Notes: generated from the letters alone by a model not told the origin. A DNA stretch of 64,000 nt from Blastococcus sp. TML/M2B (GCF_016612865.1 NZ_JAENZZ010000002.1:372001-436000); one strand, 5' to 3'; shown: positions 7,730 through 16,823, counted from the first letter of the stretch. A program made the numbers and translations.

Positions 7730-8582
7730 TCAGGCCCGCCCGGCGCTCTCCGCGCCGGCCGGGTCGGGCTCCTCGTCGGGCTGGTCCTTGAGGAAGAGGT
7801 ACCAGTAGGAGGTGGCCACGAAGACCACCGCGCCGACGAGGTTGCCCGCCCCGGCCAGCAGCCAGTTGAGCAGCGTCTCGCCCCAGCCGACGTCCGGGAC
7901 GCCGGCGAAGATGGCCGCCGGCAGGAAGAACATGTTGGCGACGACGTGGTCGAAGCCCATCGCCACGAACGCCATGATCGGGAAGAAGATCGCGAGGATC
8001 TTGCCCGAGACGGTGGTCGCCGCCAGGGACATCCACACGGCCAGGCAGACCAGCCAGTTGCAGCCGACCGCGCGCAGGAACGTCTGCCACGCCGACTCCC
8101 CCAGCGCCTTGCCCTCGGCGATGGACGCGAGCCGCTCGTAGGTGAGGGCGGCGTTCCCGCTCGCGTCGGCGTCGTCGATCACCCCGGTCTGCACGGCGAG
8201 GAAGTACGCCACGACCAGGGCGCCGACGAGGTTGCCCAGAAGCACGAGCGAGAGGTTCTTGGCGACGTCGCCGAGGCCCAGCTTCCCGCGCATGGCGGAG
8301 AGCGGCACCAGCGCCATGTTGCCGGTGGCGAGGTCGGAGCCGGCGATGAGCACCAGCACGAGCCCGAGCGTGAAGGTCGCGCCGGTGAACAGGGTGGGCA
8401 GCGTCCCCCACGTCTCCGGGTCCAGGCCCGAGGAGACGCTGATGGCGACCAGCCCACCGAAGGCGATGTAGGCGCCGGCGAGGAAGGCGCTCACCAGCAC
8501 CTTGTCCCACGTCCGGTGCGCCTTCTTCGCGCCGGCCGCGGCCGCCACCCGCGCGATCTCCTGCGGTTCTCGTGCCGTCCAT
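7730..8582 (-). CDS. Formate/nitrite transporter (FNT) family protein (probable frameshift near the start)
   Basis: The FNT fold is visible: KKAHRTWDKVLVSAFLAGAYIAFGG (TM1 and first Arg/Lys helix), FTLGLVLVLIAGSDLATGN (the conserved G-x-E/D-L-x-T-G-N pore region), LLGNLVGAL, and a second half with VCLAVWMSLAATTVSGKI and MAFVAMGFDHVVANMFF. About six TM segments. Family proteins carry P-x-E-I-A-x-A-A at the N-terminus. Here PQEIARVAAAAG is in frame, but the only good start, ATG 8582 (MDGT), connects to it only if one extra A near 8570 is removed. Without correction the first in-frame start is GTG 8548. It channels formate, nitrite, lactate or hydrosulfide depending on the member. The role of hydrosulfide transport beside a rhodanese is speculation. 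Confidence 0.85.
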
Positions 8583-8649
8583 CGCTGCCTCCGCCGAGCC
8601 GGTGTCCGCCGGCTCCCGGAGCTACCCCGCCGCCGGCGACCGATGCCCG

Positions 8650-9513
8650 TCAGCCCTCGCGCTGCAGCACGAAGTCGTACCGCGCCTCGATCCACGGCAC
8701 CTCGCTGCGGCCGCCGTCCGGGGTCGGGCCGGGCTCGCGCTCCTCGAAGCGGACGACGAGCTCCTGCTTGGTCCCGAACACCACGTCGGTGTCGAGGTAT
8801 TCGGCGCCCTCCTGGAACAGGTGGGTGATCAGCGGCGCGTACCCGGGAACGGCGAGCAGGAAGTGGATGTGCGCCGGGCGGAAGTGGCTGATGGCGGTGC
8901 GGGAGATCAGCTCGCCGACCGGGCCGTCCATCGGGATCGTGTAGCCCTTGGGCGCGATGGAGCGCACGCAGTAGCCGCCGTCCTCACGGGTCGTGTACTT
9001 GCCGCGCAGCCGCGCCTCGTCGACCTCGCCCAGCTGCGCCTCGTAGACGCCCTCGTCGTCGGCCTGCCACACGTCGAAGGTCGCGCCGGCCACCGGCGCG
9101 CCGTCGAGGTCGCGGACGGTGCCGTGCACGTACAGCGGGACGCCGTCCAGCCCGTCGGACATGTCGCCGCCGTAGGGCAGCTGCGGGGAGCCCTCGATGA
9201 AGAACGGGCCCAGCACGGTCGCCGGCGTCGCCCGCGGGTCGAGCCGGTGGTTCATCTGCACGACGAGCATGGACAGCCCGACGACGTCGGAGGCGAGGAT
9301 GAACTCCTCCCGCTTCTCGTCGCTGATCTGCCCGGTGCGGGTCAGCCACTGCATCGCGGTCATCCACTCGGCCTCGGTGAGCCGCACCTCGCGGGCGAAG
9401 GCGTGCAGGTGCCGCACCAGCGCGGTCATGAGCTCGGCCAGGCGGGGGTCGCCCGCGGTCGCCCAGCGCTCGACGGCCAGGTCGGTGATGTTGTCCTCGG
9501 TGACCAGCTGCAC
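8650..9513 (-). CDS. Intradiol ring-cleavage dioxygenase (hydroxyquinol/catechol 1,2-dioxygenase-like)
   Basis: 287 residues with the intradiol dioxygenase N-terminal helical dimerisation region (EDNITDLAVERW ... LVRHLHAFAREVRLTEAEWMTAMQWLTRTGQ) and the catalytic beta-sandwich. Fe(III)-ligand candidates are visible: Tyr in LPYGGDMSDG, Tyr in GGYCVRSIAPKGYTIP, and the His pair in HFRPAHIHFLL. The length and the DMSDG motif favour hydroxyquinol 1,2-dioxygenase, giving maleylacetate. GTG 9513 has AGGAGG upstream. No maleylacetate reductase is present in the window, so the downstream path is not local. It lies 80 nt after the quinone-oxidoreductase-like gene on the same strand. Confidence 0.87.
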   Translation of the reverse strand: MQLVTEDNITDLAVERWATAGDPRLAELMTALVRHLHAFAREVRLTEAEWMTAMQWLTRTGQISDEKREEFILASDVVGLSMLVVQMNHRLDPRATPATVLGPFFIEGSPQLPYGGDMSDGLDGVPLYVHGTVRDLDGAPVAGATFDVWQADDEGVYEAQLGEVDEARLRGKYTTREDGGYCVRSIAPKGYTIPMDGPVGELISRTAISHFRPAHIHFLLAVPGYAPLITHLFQEGAEYLDTDVVFGTKQELVVRFEEREPGPTPDGGRSEVPWIEARYDFVLQREG

Positions 9514-9593
9514 GGTGTCCTCCTGCTGTCCTCGCGGCCGCGTGCCGGTCGCGCTCCGTCGCACCCCGCGGCTCCCGCGGGGGTCCTGCCGTC

Positions 9594-10565
9594 CTAGGGG
9601 GTGAGCACCAGCCGCACGCCCGGGTCACCGGTGGCCTGGCGGCGCCAGGCGTCGGCGACGTCGGTCAGCGGCACCGCCTCGTGCGCCACGCCGAGCCGCC
9701 CGGCGGCCGCGTGCCCGGCGACGGCGGTGAGCGCGTCGCGCCGCTGCCCGGGGGTGAGCGCGTTGTTCGTGTAGCCGAGCACCGACGCCGACCGCGAGCG
9801 CAGCGCCGCCGAGGAGAACTCGGCGGTGTCCCCGGAGGCGCCGCCGAGGTTGACCAGCCGCCCGCCGTCGGAGAGCACCCGGGAGGCCGCCGTCGCCGCG
9901 GCGCCGAACACCGGGTCGACGACGACGTCGAGCCGGCCGCCCAGCGCGTCGCGGAACCGCCCGGTCAGCGCGTCGGCGTCACCGTCGAGCGCGACCACGT
10001 CGTCGGCACCCGCCGCCAGCGCCCGGTCCCGGGCCCGCTGCGAGCGGGCCACCGCGACGACCCGCCGGGCGCCGAGCACCCGGGCCGCCCCGACGGCGAC
10101 CTGCCCCACGGCGCCGCCGGCGCCGAGCACCAGCACGTGCTCGCCGGGCTGCAGGCCGCCGCGCCAGGTGAGCGCCATCCACGCGGCCACGCCGGACAGG
10201 CCGAGGGCGGCCAGCGCGGCGTCCGGGAGATCGGCGTCCACCGGCACCACGTCGACCGGCGGCACCAGGCAGCGCTCGGCCAGGCTGCCGTCGCCGGGCG
10301 CCATGCCGGCGCTGGTGGCGAACCAGACCCGGGTGCCGGGCGCGAGCTCGGCGGAGCTCTCCACGACCCCGACGCCCTGCACGCCGGGCACGTACGGCAC
10401 CGCCGGCCGGCCGAAGTACGAGGTGCCCGAGGCGCAGAGCAGGTCCAGCGGCACCAGCGGTGCCGCCGTCACGCGGACGACGGTGTCCCCGTCGGCCGGT
10501 GCCGGGTCCGGGTGCTCCGCGAGCGCCGGCACCTCGCCCGGCGTCCGCACGACGGCGGCCCGCAC
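9594..10565 (-). CDS. Medium-chain (quinone oxidoreductase-like) NAD(P)-dependent dehydrogenase
   Basis: 323 residues of MDR type: N-terminal GroES-like domain (VPYVPGVQGVGVVESS) and a Rossmann domain with VLVLGAGGAVGQVAVGAARVLGARRVVAVARS. The structural-zinc four-cysteine lobe is absent and no catalytic zinc set is evident, which fits the quinone oxidoreductase / enoyl reductase branch. It probably reduces a quinone or alpha,beta-unsaturated carbonyl with NADPH. It starts 10 nt after the citrate-synthase-like gene and is probably cotranscribed with it. Confidence 0.85.
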   Translation of the reverse strand: MRAAVVRTPGEVPALAEHPDPAPADGDTVVRVTAAPLVPLDLLCASGTSYFGRPAVPYVPGVQGVGVVESSAELAPGTRVWFATSAGMAPGDGSLAERCLVPPVDVVPVDADLPDAALAALGLSGVAAWMALTWRGGLQPGEHVLVLGAGGAVGQVAVGAARVLGARRVVAVARSQRARDRALAAGADDVVALDGDADALTGRFRDALGGRLDVVVDPVFGAAATAASRVLSDGGRLVNLGGASGDTAEFSSAALRSRSASVLGYTNNALTPGQRRDALTAVAGHAAAGRLGVAHEAVPLTDVADAWRRQATGDPGVRLVLTP

Positions 10566-10575
10566 GGCCCGGCCC

Positions 10576-11421
10576 TCAGCCGTCCCGGCCGGCCGCGGGC
10601 AGCGGCGGCGCGACGTAGGGGTCGGGGTCGACGGGCCGGTTGTTGAGGTCCACCGAGAGGAAGATGTCGTTGGCGACCGGGTGCCGCAGCTCCTCGGCGA
10701 GCTGGCCGATGAGCCCGGCGGTGCGGGCGAGCAGCGCGAAGCCGCGCAGCAGCTCCAGCGGCAGGCCGAGGTCGGCCAGCGCGGCGCCGCAGACGCCGGC
10801 GCCGTTGAGCGGCAGCCGCTTGCCGAGCACCTGCTCGTGCACCCGCCCGATCGCGGCGAACAGCGCCAGGTGCGGGCCGGAGACGCCCTCCTCGGCGGCG
10901 ATCTCCATGAGCCGGGGGGTGCGCGGGTCGCCCTGCTTGTGCACGTGGTGGCCCAGGCCCGGCACGAAGCGGCCGAGCGCCCGCTGCGCGGTGACGGTCT
11001 CCAGCGCGAGGGCGTCCCACCCGGCGTCGTCGGTGGGCAGCTCGCCCTCGACCCCGGCGAGCACGTCGTGCAGGAAGCGGCCGCAGTCCTCGGTGACGCC
11101 GAGGAAGCGCGAGCCGCCGCCGAGCAGGCCGGCGGCGAGCGCGCCCTGGATGGAGTCCGGAGCGCTCAGGTAGGTCAGCCGGGTGACGATCGCCGTCGGC
11201 GTGTAGCCGTGGTCGGCCAGCGCCGCGAGCACCGCCTCGAACACCCTGGTCTCGCCCGGGGTGGGCCGGCGCTGCGTGGCCAGCCAGAACGACAGCTCAC
11301 CGAAGCCGACCGTGCCCATCACGTCGCGCGCGAGGTCGGTGCCCAGCAGCGTGATCGACTCCAGGCTCGAGGCGCCCAGGGCCGTGCGGTACTCGGGTCG
11401 ATCGTCCATGTGTGCGCTCAC
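10576..11421 (-). CDS. Citrate synthase-fold protein (citryl-CoA lyase-like)
   Basis: 281 residues, shorter than citrate synthase (about 430) and close to the citryl-CoA lyase-type stand-alone domain. It has ELSFWLATQRRPTPGETRVFEAVLAALADHG, the conserved VPGLGHHVHKQGDPRTPRLMEIA block (family G-x-G-H-x-x-x-K-x-x-D-P-R), and LNGAGVCGAALADLGLP. The His of GHHVHK and the downstream Asp-Pro-Arg fit the family active site. GTG 11421 overlaps the CoA-transferase stop (GTGA). With a CaiB-type CoA-transferase immediately upstream, the two plausibly activate an acid to its CoA ester and cleave it, as in citramalyl- or citryl-CoA-type reactions. The substrate is unknown. Confidence 0.82.
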   Translation of the reverse strand: MSAHMDDRPEYRTALGASSLESITLLGTDLARDVMGTVGFGELSFWLATQRRPTPGETRVFEAVLAALADHGYTPTAIVTRLTYLSAPDSIQGALAAGLLGGGSRFLGVTEDCGRFLHDVLAGVEGELPTDDAGWDALALETVTAQRALGRFVPGLGHHVHKQGDPRTPRLMEIAAEEGVSGPHLALFAAIGRVHEQVLGKRLPLNGAGVCGAALADLGLPLELLRGFALLARTAGLIGQLAEELRHPVANDIFLSVDLNNRPVDPDPYVAPPLPAAGRDG

Positions 11422-12615
11422 TGGGTCTTCTCCTCGGCGCTCAGCCAGCGCCGGATCTCGGCGCCGTGCTCGTCCAGCGCCGGCGGGGGCAGCCGGTAGG
11501 TGGCCTCGGTGGCCGAGAAGGTGATCGGGTTGCGCACCGACGGGATGGCGGCCGCGCCCTCGCCGACGCTGACCACGGGGTCCAGGCCGATCTCCTCGGC
11601 GAACGCGACGCCCTGGTCGATGGTGTTGATCGGCCCGCAGGGCACGCCGGCGCCGATGATGTCGCGGAACCACTCCATCTTCGTGCGGGTGCGCAGCCGG
11701 GCGACCAGCAGCGGGCGGAGCGCGTCGCGGTTGGCGGTGCGGTCCTCGTTGCGGCCGAACCGGGGGTCGTCGGCCAGCTCGGGGACGCCGAGCACCTGGC
11801 ACAACTTGCGGAACTGCCCGTCGTTGCCGGCGGTGACGATCAGGTCGCCGTCGGCGCAGGGCAGCGGCTCGTAGGGGAACAGGCTCGGGTGGCTGTTGCC
11901 CATCCGGTAGGGCACCACGCCGCCGGCGACGTAGGCGCTGGTCTGGTTCACCAGGCCGGAGAGCGCCGAGGAGAGCAGGTTGACCTCGACGTGCTGGCCG
12001 GCGCCGGTCTCGTGCCGGTGGTTGACCGCCGACAGGATGCCGATGGTGGCGTGCAGGCCGGCCATGACGTCGAACAGCGCGACCCCGCCCCGGAACGGTT
12101 GGCCGTCCGGGTCGCCGGTGAGGCTCATGAAGCCCGAGATCGCCTGCACGATGAGGTCGTAGCCGGGTAGCGCCGCCCCGCCGGGGCCGCTGCCGAAGCC
12201 GCTGATCGAGGCGTAGACGACCCGCGGGTTGACCGCGGCGACGGCCTCGTAGTCCAGGCCGAAGCGGGCCAGGCCGCCGGGTTTGAAGTTCTCGACGAAC
12301 ACGTCGGCGCGGCGGGCCAGCTCGCGGGCGACCTCGACGTCGGCCGGGTCCTTGAGGTCCAGCGCGATCGACCGCTTGTTCCGGTTCGCGCCCAGGTAGT
12401 AGGTCGCGACGCCCTCACGCACCGGCGGCTGCCAGGTGCGGGTGTCGTCCCCGCCGGGGCCCTCCACCTTGACCACCTCGGCGCCGAGGTCGGCCAGCAG
12501 CATCGTGCTGTACGGGCCCGGCCAGGATCCGGGAGAAGTCGGCCACGAGGAGCCCGGAGAGCGGCCCCCGTGCGGCCGGGGCGGGCGTGCCCGGTCCTGT
12601 CGTGTCGGCGCTCAT
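11418..12615 (-). CDS. CaiB/BaiF family III CoA-transferase (one frameshift as assembled)
   Basis: The N-terminus from ATG 12615 reads LSGLLVADFSRILAGP. One extra C in the run near 12519 must be removed to continue YSTMLLADLGAEVVKVEGPGGDDTR, the classic family III start. Other family marks: ATYYLGANRNKRSIALDLKDP, DVFVENFKPGGLARFGLDY, the ISGFGSGPG loop, GYDLIVQAISGFMSLTG with the expected catalytic Asp context, and QHVEVNLLSSALSGLVNQ. Corrected length is about 399 residues. It is the first gene of the minus-strand catabolic operon, reading away from a shared operator region with the amidohydrolase. Confidence 0.87.
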
Positions 12616-12700
12616 GAGCGGTCGGTGCCTCCTCGGGACGGCGATCTGCGGACGGTTGTCCGCCGGAACCGCGAGGAGTGTCGACCGGGCTCGGTCACGC

Positions 12701-12751
12701 TGTCAACCGGAGCGCGCGACCGCCTGCGCCCAGCACGCGAACCGGTTGACA
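12701..12751. promoter_or_regulatory. Divergent promoter region with 10-bp inverted repeat containing both -35 boxes
   Basis: TGTCAACCGG (12701-12710) and CCGGTTGACA (12742-12751) are perfect inverted repeats with centres 41 bp apart, about four helical turns. Each arm contains a TTGACA -35: on plus at 12746-12751, with CAGGGT as a -10 candidate 17 nt on, and on minus at 12706-12701 towards the CoA-transferase. This arrangement fits a regulator that controls both promoters, and the nearby IclR gene is the obvious candidate. Confidence 0.6.
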
Positions 12752-12846
12752 CGGCGGCCGCAGCGGGCCAGGGTGACCCGCATCGCACCGCATGTCCGCA
12801 CACCGGACGCCCGTCCGTGTCGTGCGTCCAAGGTTAGGAGGGAACG

Positions 12847-14337
12847 ATGAGCAACCCCGAGCCCACTCCGGGAGCCGGTCGCCCGGTGGTCCTGCGCGGC
12901 GGCACCGTCCTGACGATGGACGACGCCGGCACCGTGCTCGAGGGCGCCGACGTGCTGGTCGTCGGCGACCGCATCGCCGCCGTCGGGCAGGCGCTGGAGG
13001 TGCCCGAGGGCACCGAGGAGATCGACGCCCGCGGCGGCATCGTCATGCCCGGCATGATCGACACCCACCGGCACATGTGGCAGACCGCGATGCGCGGCTA
13101 CGGCGCCGACTGGACGCTCACCCAGTACTTCGTCTGGTACTACCTCGAGCACGGCCGCACCTTCCGCCCCGAGGACGTCGCCGCCGGCAACCGGCTGGCC
13201 GCTCTGGAGGCCCTCGAGGCCGGCGTCACCACCACCGTCGACTGGTCGCACGGGCTGCAGAGCGTCGACCACGCCGAGGCCGCCGTCGAGGCGCTGCGCT
13301 CGGTGCCCGGCCGGTTCGTCCTGGCCTACGGCAACATCCAGGCCGGCCCGTGGGAGTGGACCGCCGACCCGGCCGTCCGCGCCTTCCTCGAGCGCACCCG
13401 GGACGCCGCGGACGACCTGCTCGGCCTGCAACTCGCCTTCGACGTCACCGGCGACCCCGCCTTCCCGGAGAAGGCGGCGTTCGAGGTGGCCCGCGACCTG
13501 GGCCTGCCGGTGACCACCCACGCCGGCGTCTGGGGCGCGACCAACGACGACGGCATCCGGCTCATGCACGACAACGGCTTCATGACCCCCGAGACCGTGT
13601 ACGTGCACGCCGCCACGCTGACGCCGGACTCCTACCACCGGATCGCGGCCACCGGCGGCTCGATCTCGGTCTCCACCGAGTCCGAGCAGAGCGCCGGGCA
13701 GGGCTACCCGCCCACCTGGCAGGTCCGCAAGCACGGCATCCCGGTCTCGCTGTCGATGGACACCAGCGTCTGGTGGAGCGCCGACCTGTTCTCGGCGATG
13801 CGCACCACCCTGGGCGCCGACCGCTCCCGCGAGCACTTCGAGGCGCACCTGACCGGCGAGACGGTGACCCACGTGGCGCTCCGGGCGCGCGACGTCGTCC
13901 GCTGGGCGACCCGGGGCGGGGCGACGGCGCTGGGTCGCGACGACCTCGGCTCCCTGCAGCCGGGCCAGAAGGCCGACGTCGTCCTGCTGCGCAACGACGA
14001 CTCCCCGGTCTCCTTCCCGGTGCTCAACCCCTACGGCCACGTCGCCTTCCAGGCCCAGCGCGGCGACGTGCACACCGTGCTGGTCGACGGCAAGGTCGTG
14101 AAGCACGCGCACAAGCTGGTCGGCGTGGACCTGGCCGCCGTGCGCCGCGAGGTGGAGGCCAGCGTCGAGCACCTGCGCTCCACCCTGGGCGAGGAGGTCT
14201 GGGCGCAGGGCATGAACCCCGACCTGCCCGACAACCAGCTGCTCGACAACCCGTACCAGTACACCGACTACAAGTCCGACAGCACGCGCACCGCCCGCGA
14301 GGAGGTCTTCGAGGACCACCTGGCGAACGAGCGCTGA
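12847..14337 (+). CDS. Amidohydrolase family protein (ATZ/TRZ/guanine-deaminase-like)
   Basis: 496 residues of the metal-dependent hydrolase superfamily. It has an N-terminal composite beta domain (VVLRGGTVLTMDDAGTVLEGADVLVVGDRIAAVG), then MPGMIDTHRHMWQTAMRGYG, giving the metal-binding H-x-H, followed by EAGVTTTVDWSHG. Later metal ligands are in PVTTHAGVWGAT and YVHAATLTPDSY, and the catalytic Asp is in VSLSMDTSVWW. The end of the barrel reads RGGATALGRDDLGSLQPGQKADVVLL. It likely hydrolyses C-N or C-Cl bonds of a cyclic amide, amidine or purine-like substrate. Substrate identity is open. ATG 12847 follows AGGAGGG. It heads the plus arm of the catabolic locus. Confidence 0.87.
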   Translation: MSNPEPTPGAGRPVVLRGGTVLTMDDAGTVLEGADVLVVGDRIAAVGQALEVPEGTEEIDARGGIVMPGMIDTHRHMWQTAMRGYGADWTLTQYFVWYYLEHGRTFRPEDVAAGNRLAALEALEAGVTTTVDWSHGLQSVDHAEAAVEALRSVPGRFVLAYGNIQAGPWEWTADPAVRAFLERTRDAADDLLGLQLAFDVTGDPAFPEKAAFEVARDLGLPVTTHAGVWGATNDDGIRLMHDNGFMTPETVYVHAATLTPDSYHRIAATGGSISVSTESEQSAGQGYPPTWQVRKHGIPVSLSMDTSVWWSADLFSAMRTTLGADRSREHFEAHLTGETVTHVALRARDVVRWATRGGATALGRDDLGSLQPGQKADVVLLRNDDSPVSFPVLNPYGHVAFQAQRGDVHTVLVDGKVVKHAHKLVGVDLAAVRREVEASVEHLRSTLGEEVWAQGMNPDLPDNQLLDNPYQYTDYKSDSTRTAREEVFEDHLANER

Positions 14338-14359
14338 CAGCCGGACCGGAGGACAGCTC

Positions 14360-15205
14360 ATGGCAGGACGCGGCACCGGCCCCGACTTCGTCGAGGCGCT
14401 CGCCCGGGGGCTCGACGTCCTGGCCTGCTTCGACCGGGACTCCCCCACGATGACGCTGTCGGAGGTGGCGGCGGCGGCCGGGCTCGCCCGGCCGACCGCC
14501 CGCCGCCTCCTGCTCACCCTGGAGGAGCTCGGCTTCGTGCGGGTCACCGGCGGGGCGTTCGCGCTCACGCCCAAGGTGCTCACGCTGGGCATGGCCTACG
14601 TGGGTGCCCTCGGCCTGTGGGACATCGCCCGCCCGCACCTGGAGGCGCTGGTCGCGCGCACCGGCGAGTCGTCGTCGATGGCGCAGCTGGACGGCTCGGA
14701 CATCGTCTACGTCGCCCGGGTGTCGGTCCCGAAGATCATCACGCTGCGGGTGGAGGTCGGGACGCGCTTCCCCGCCGTCCAGACCTCGCAGGGCAAGGTG
14801 CTGCTCGCGGCGCTGACCGCCGACGAGCTGGCCGCGGCGCTGGCCGAGGACAGCCGCGCCGGGCTGCCGCCGTTCATCGGGCCGTCCTCCCCCGCACGCA
14901 GCCCCGAGCGGCTGCGCGACGAGCTCACCGAGGTGCGCGCCCGCGGGTGGGCGCTCGCCGACGAGGAGCTCGCCCCCGGCGTCCGCTCGGTCGCCGTCCC
15001 GGTTCGGGACGGCACCGGGACGGTGCGCGCGGCCATGAACGTGACCGTGCACGCCGCCGAGACCAGCACCGAGCGGCTGCTGGAGGAGCACCTGCCGCTG
15101 CTCCAGCGCACCGCCGGCGAGGTCAGCGCCGAGTGGGCGCTGTGGCAGACCCGCCCGCACGTCGAGCTGCACCGGCCCGCCGACGGCGGATCGGCCACCG
15201 CCTGA
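14360..15205 (+). CDS. IclR-family transcriptional regulator (PcaR/PobR-like branch)
   Basis: 281 residues: N-terminal winged helix (FVEALARGLDVLACFDRD, LSEVAAAAGLARPTARRLLLTLEELGFVRVTGG) and the C-terminal effector domain (LWDIARPHLEALVARTGESSSMAQLDGSDIVYVARV, GWALADEELAPGVRSVAVPV). The ARG-LDVL and EELAPGVRSVAVP patterns resemble the Pca/Pob regulators of aromatic catabolism. It lies 22 nt after the amidohydrolase and is probably cotranscribed. Its likely operator is the inverted repeat at 12701-12751. Confidence 0.9.
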   Translation: MAGRGTGPDFVEALARGLDVLACFDRDSPTMTLSEVAAAAGLARPTARRLLLTLEELGFVRVTGGAFALTPKVLTLGMAYVGALGLWDIARPHLEALVARTGESSSMAQLDGSDIVYVARVSVPKIITLRVEVGTRFPAVQTSQGKVLLAALTADELAAALAEDSRAGLPPFIGPSSPARSPERLRDELTEVRARGWALADEELAPGVRSVAVPVRDGTGTVRAAMNVTVHAAETSTERLLEEHLPLLQRTAGEVSAEWALWQTRPHVELHRPADGGSATA

Positions 15206-15226
15206 GCCCCCGCTAGGTTCTCCCCC

Positions 15227-16078
15227 GTGCTGAACGTCCTCTCGATCCAGTCCCACGTCGCCTACGGGCACGTCGGCAACGCCGCCGCCGTCTTCCCGCT
15301 CCAGCGGCTGGGGGTCGAGGTGTGGCCGGTGCACACCGTGCAGTTCTCCAACCACACCGGCTACGGCGCCTGGACCGGGCGCGTCTTCGACGGGCAGGCC
15401 GTGGAGGAGGTCGTCGACGGCATCGCCGACCGCCAGGTGCTCGCGCACTGCGACGCCGTCCTCTCCGGCTACCTGGGCTCGGCCGACATCGGGCACGCGG
15501 TGCTGCAGACGGTCTCCCGGGTGCGGGCCGCCAACCCCGATGCGCTGTACCTGTGCGACCCGGTGATCGGCGACGTCGGCCGCGGCGTCTTCGTCCGTCC
15601 CGGCATCGAGGAGCTGATGCGCGAGGTGACCGTCCCGGCCGCCGACGTCGTCACCCCCAACCACTTCGAGCTCGACCTGCTCTCCGGGATGACCACCCGC
15701 TCGCTGGAGTCGGTGAAGGACGCCGTCGCCGCCGTGCAGGCGCTCGGCCCGCGGGTCGTGCTCACCACGTCGCTGGACACCGAGGACACCCCGGCCGACG
15801 CGGTGGACCTGCTGGCCTCGGCCGAGGGGCGGCACTTCCGCGTCCGGACGCCGAAGCTGGGCGTCTCGGTCAACGGTGCCGGTGACGCGATCGCCGCGCT
15901 GTTCCTGGCCCACCTGCTCAAGACCGGCTCGCCGGCCGACGCCCTGGCCGCGGCCGCCGCGTCGGTGTTCGGCCTGCTGGCGCGCACCGAGGCCGAGGGT
16001 TCGCGGGAGATCCTGCTGGTCGCCGCCCAGGACGAGTTCGTGCAGCCCAGCCGCACGTTCCCCGTCGAGGAGGTCTGA
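15227..16078 (+). CDS. pdxY: Pyridoxal kinase PdxY
   Basis: 283 residues, the usual length. Ribokinase-fold pyridoxal kinase: VLSIQSHVAYGHVGNAAAVFPLQRLG at the N-terminus, PVHTVQFSNHTGYG (pyridoxal-binding), SGYLGSA, YLCDPVIGDVGRGVFV, DVVTPNHFELDLL, and the catalytic/ATP loop VNGAGDAIAALFLAH (G-A-G-D). It phosphorylates pyridoxal to PLP with ATP in the salvage pathway. It starts at GTG 15227, 21 nt after the IclR gene on the same strand, so it may be in the same transcript. It converges on a methyltransferase gene 10 bp away. Confidence 0.93.
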   Translation: MLNVLSIQSHVAYGHVGNAAAVFPLQRLGVEVWPVHTVQFSNHTGYGAWTGRVFDGQAVEEVVDGIADRQVLAHCDAVLSGYLGSADIGHAVLQTVSRVRAANPDALYLCDPVIGDVGRGVFVRPGIEELMREVTVPAADVVTPNHFELDLLSGMTTRSLESVKDAVAAVQALGPRVVLTTSLDTEDTPADAVDLLASAEGRHFRVRTPKLGVSVNGAGDAIAALFLAHLLKTGSPADALAAAAASVFGLLARTEAEGSREILLVAAQDEFVQPSRTFPVEEV

Positions 16079-16088
16079 CCGCCGCGGC

Positions 16089-16742
16089 TCAGCCGCGCAC
16101 CGCGACCCCGAGGACCTGCGGGGCGGTCGGCGCCGGGAGCCGCACGTCGGGGAAGCGGAAGCGCTCCACCCGCTCGACGGCGAACCCGGCGTCGGTGATC
16201 GCGTCGAGCGTCTGCCGGGAGCAGTGGCAGCCGCCGCCGACGGCGGGCCAGACGGTGCGGTCGAGCAGGCGCTGCACCCGCGCGGCGCCGGGACGCCCGG
16301 ACCGCACGTGCTCCCAGAACAGCAGCCGGCCGCCGGGCCGCAGCACCCGCCGCAGCTCCGCGAGGGCGGTGGCCTGGTCGGGGACGCTGCACAGCACGAG
16401 CGAGGCGACGGCGGTGTCGACGGACGCGTCCGCGGCGGGCAGGGCGTCGGCGGTGCCGTCGACGACGGTGACGGGGACGCCGGCCCGCTCCCCGGCCTGC
16501 TCGGCGAGCGTGCGCAGGTGCGGCTCGGGCTCCACCGCGAGCACTTCGTCGACGCCGGGCGGGTAGTGCGCGAAGTTCGCGCCGGTGCCCGCACCGAGCT
16601 CGAGCACCCGCCCCCGCGCTTCCGCGAGCAGCCGCGCGCGGTGCTCCGCCGCGCCGTGCTCCTCCGCCGCCGCGGCGATCCGCACCCACATCCGCGCGAA
16701 CCAGGGGTGGTGCACCGTCGTCCCGCCCGCGCTCCGGGTCAT
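16089..16742 (-). CDS. Class I SAM-dependent methyltransferase
   Basis: 217 residues. Rossmann-type methyltransferase motif I GRVLELGAGTGANFAHY, acidic end of strand 2 in LAVEPEPHLR, motif II region VTVVDGTADALPAADASVDTAVASLVLCSV, and LRPGGRLLFWEHVRSGRP (UbiE/methyltransf_11 type). The tail GGGCHCSRQTLDAITDAGF is typical of actinobacterial small methyltransferases of unknown substrate. ATG 16742 was chosen over an upstream GTG because homology begins right after it. Confidence 0.82.
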   Translation of the reverse strand: MTRSAGGTTVHHPWFARMWVRIAAAAEEHGAAEHRARLLAEARGRVLELGAGTGANFAHYPPGVDEVLAVEPEPHLRTLAEQAGERAGVPVTVVDGTADALPAADASVDTAVASLVLCSVPDQATALAELRRVLRPGGRLLFWEHVRSGRPGAARVQRLLDRTVWPAVGGGCHCSRQTLDAITDAGFAVERVERFRFPDVRLPAPTAPQVLGVAVRG

Positions 16743-16823
16743 GGCCTCACCCTGGCCCGCGCCCGCCCGGCGCGGCAAGGGGCGCCTGTCCCTCCCGGTC
16801 GCGCGTGCCGGCCGACTCCCGCG

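Noticed and set aside
7318-8582. FNT transporter as a hydrosulfide channel belonging to the sulfur island.
   Set aside because: It is convergent with rhodanese and the residues that separate HS- from formate or nitrite channels cannot be judged here; kept as a generic FNT protein.
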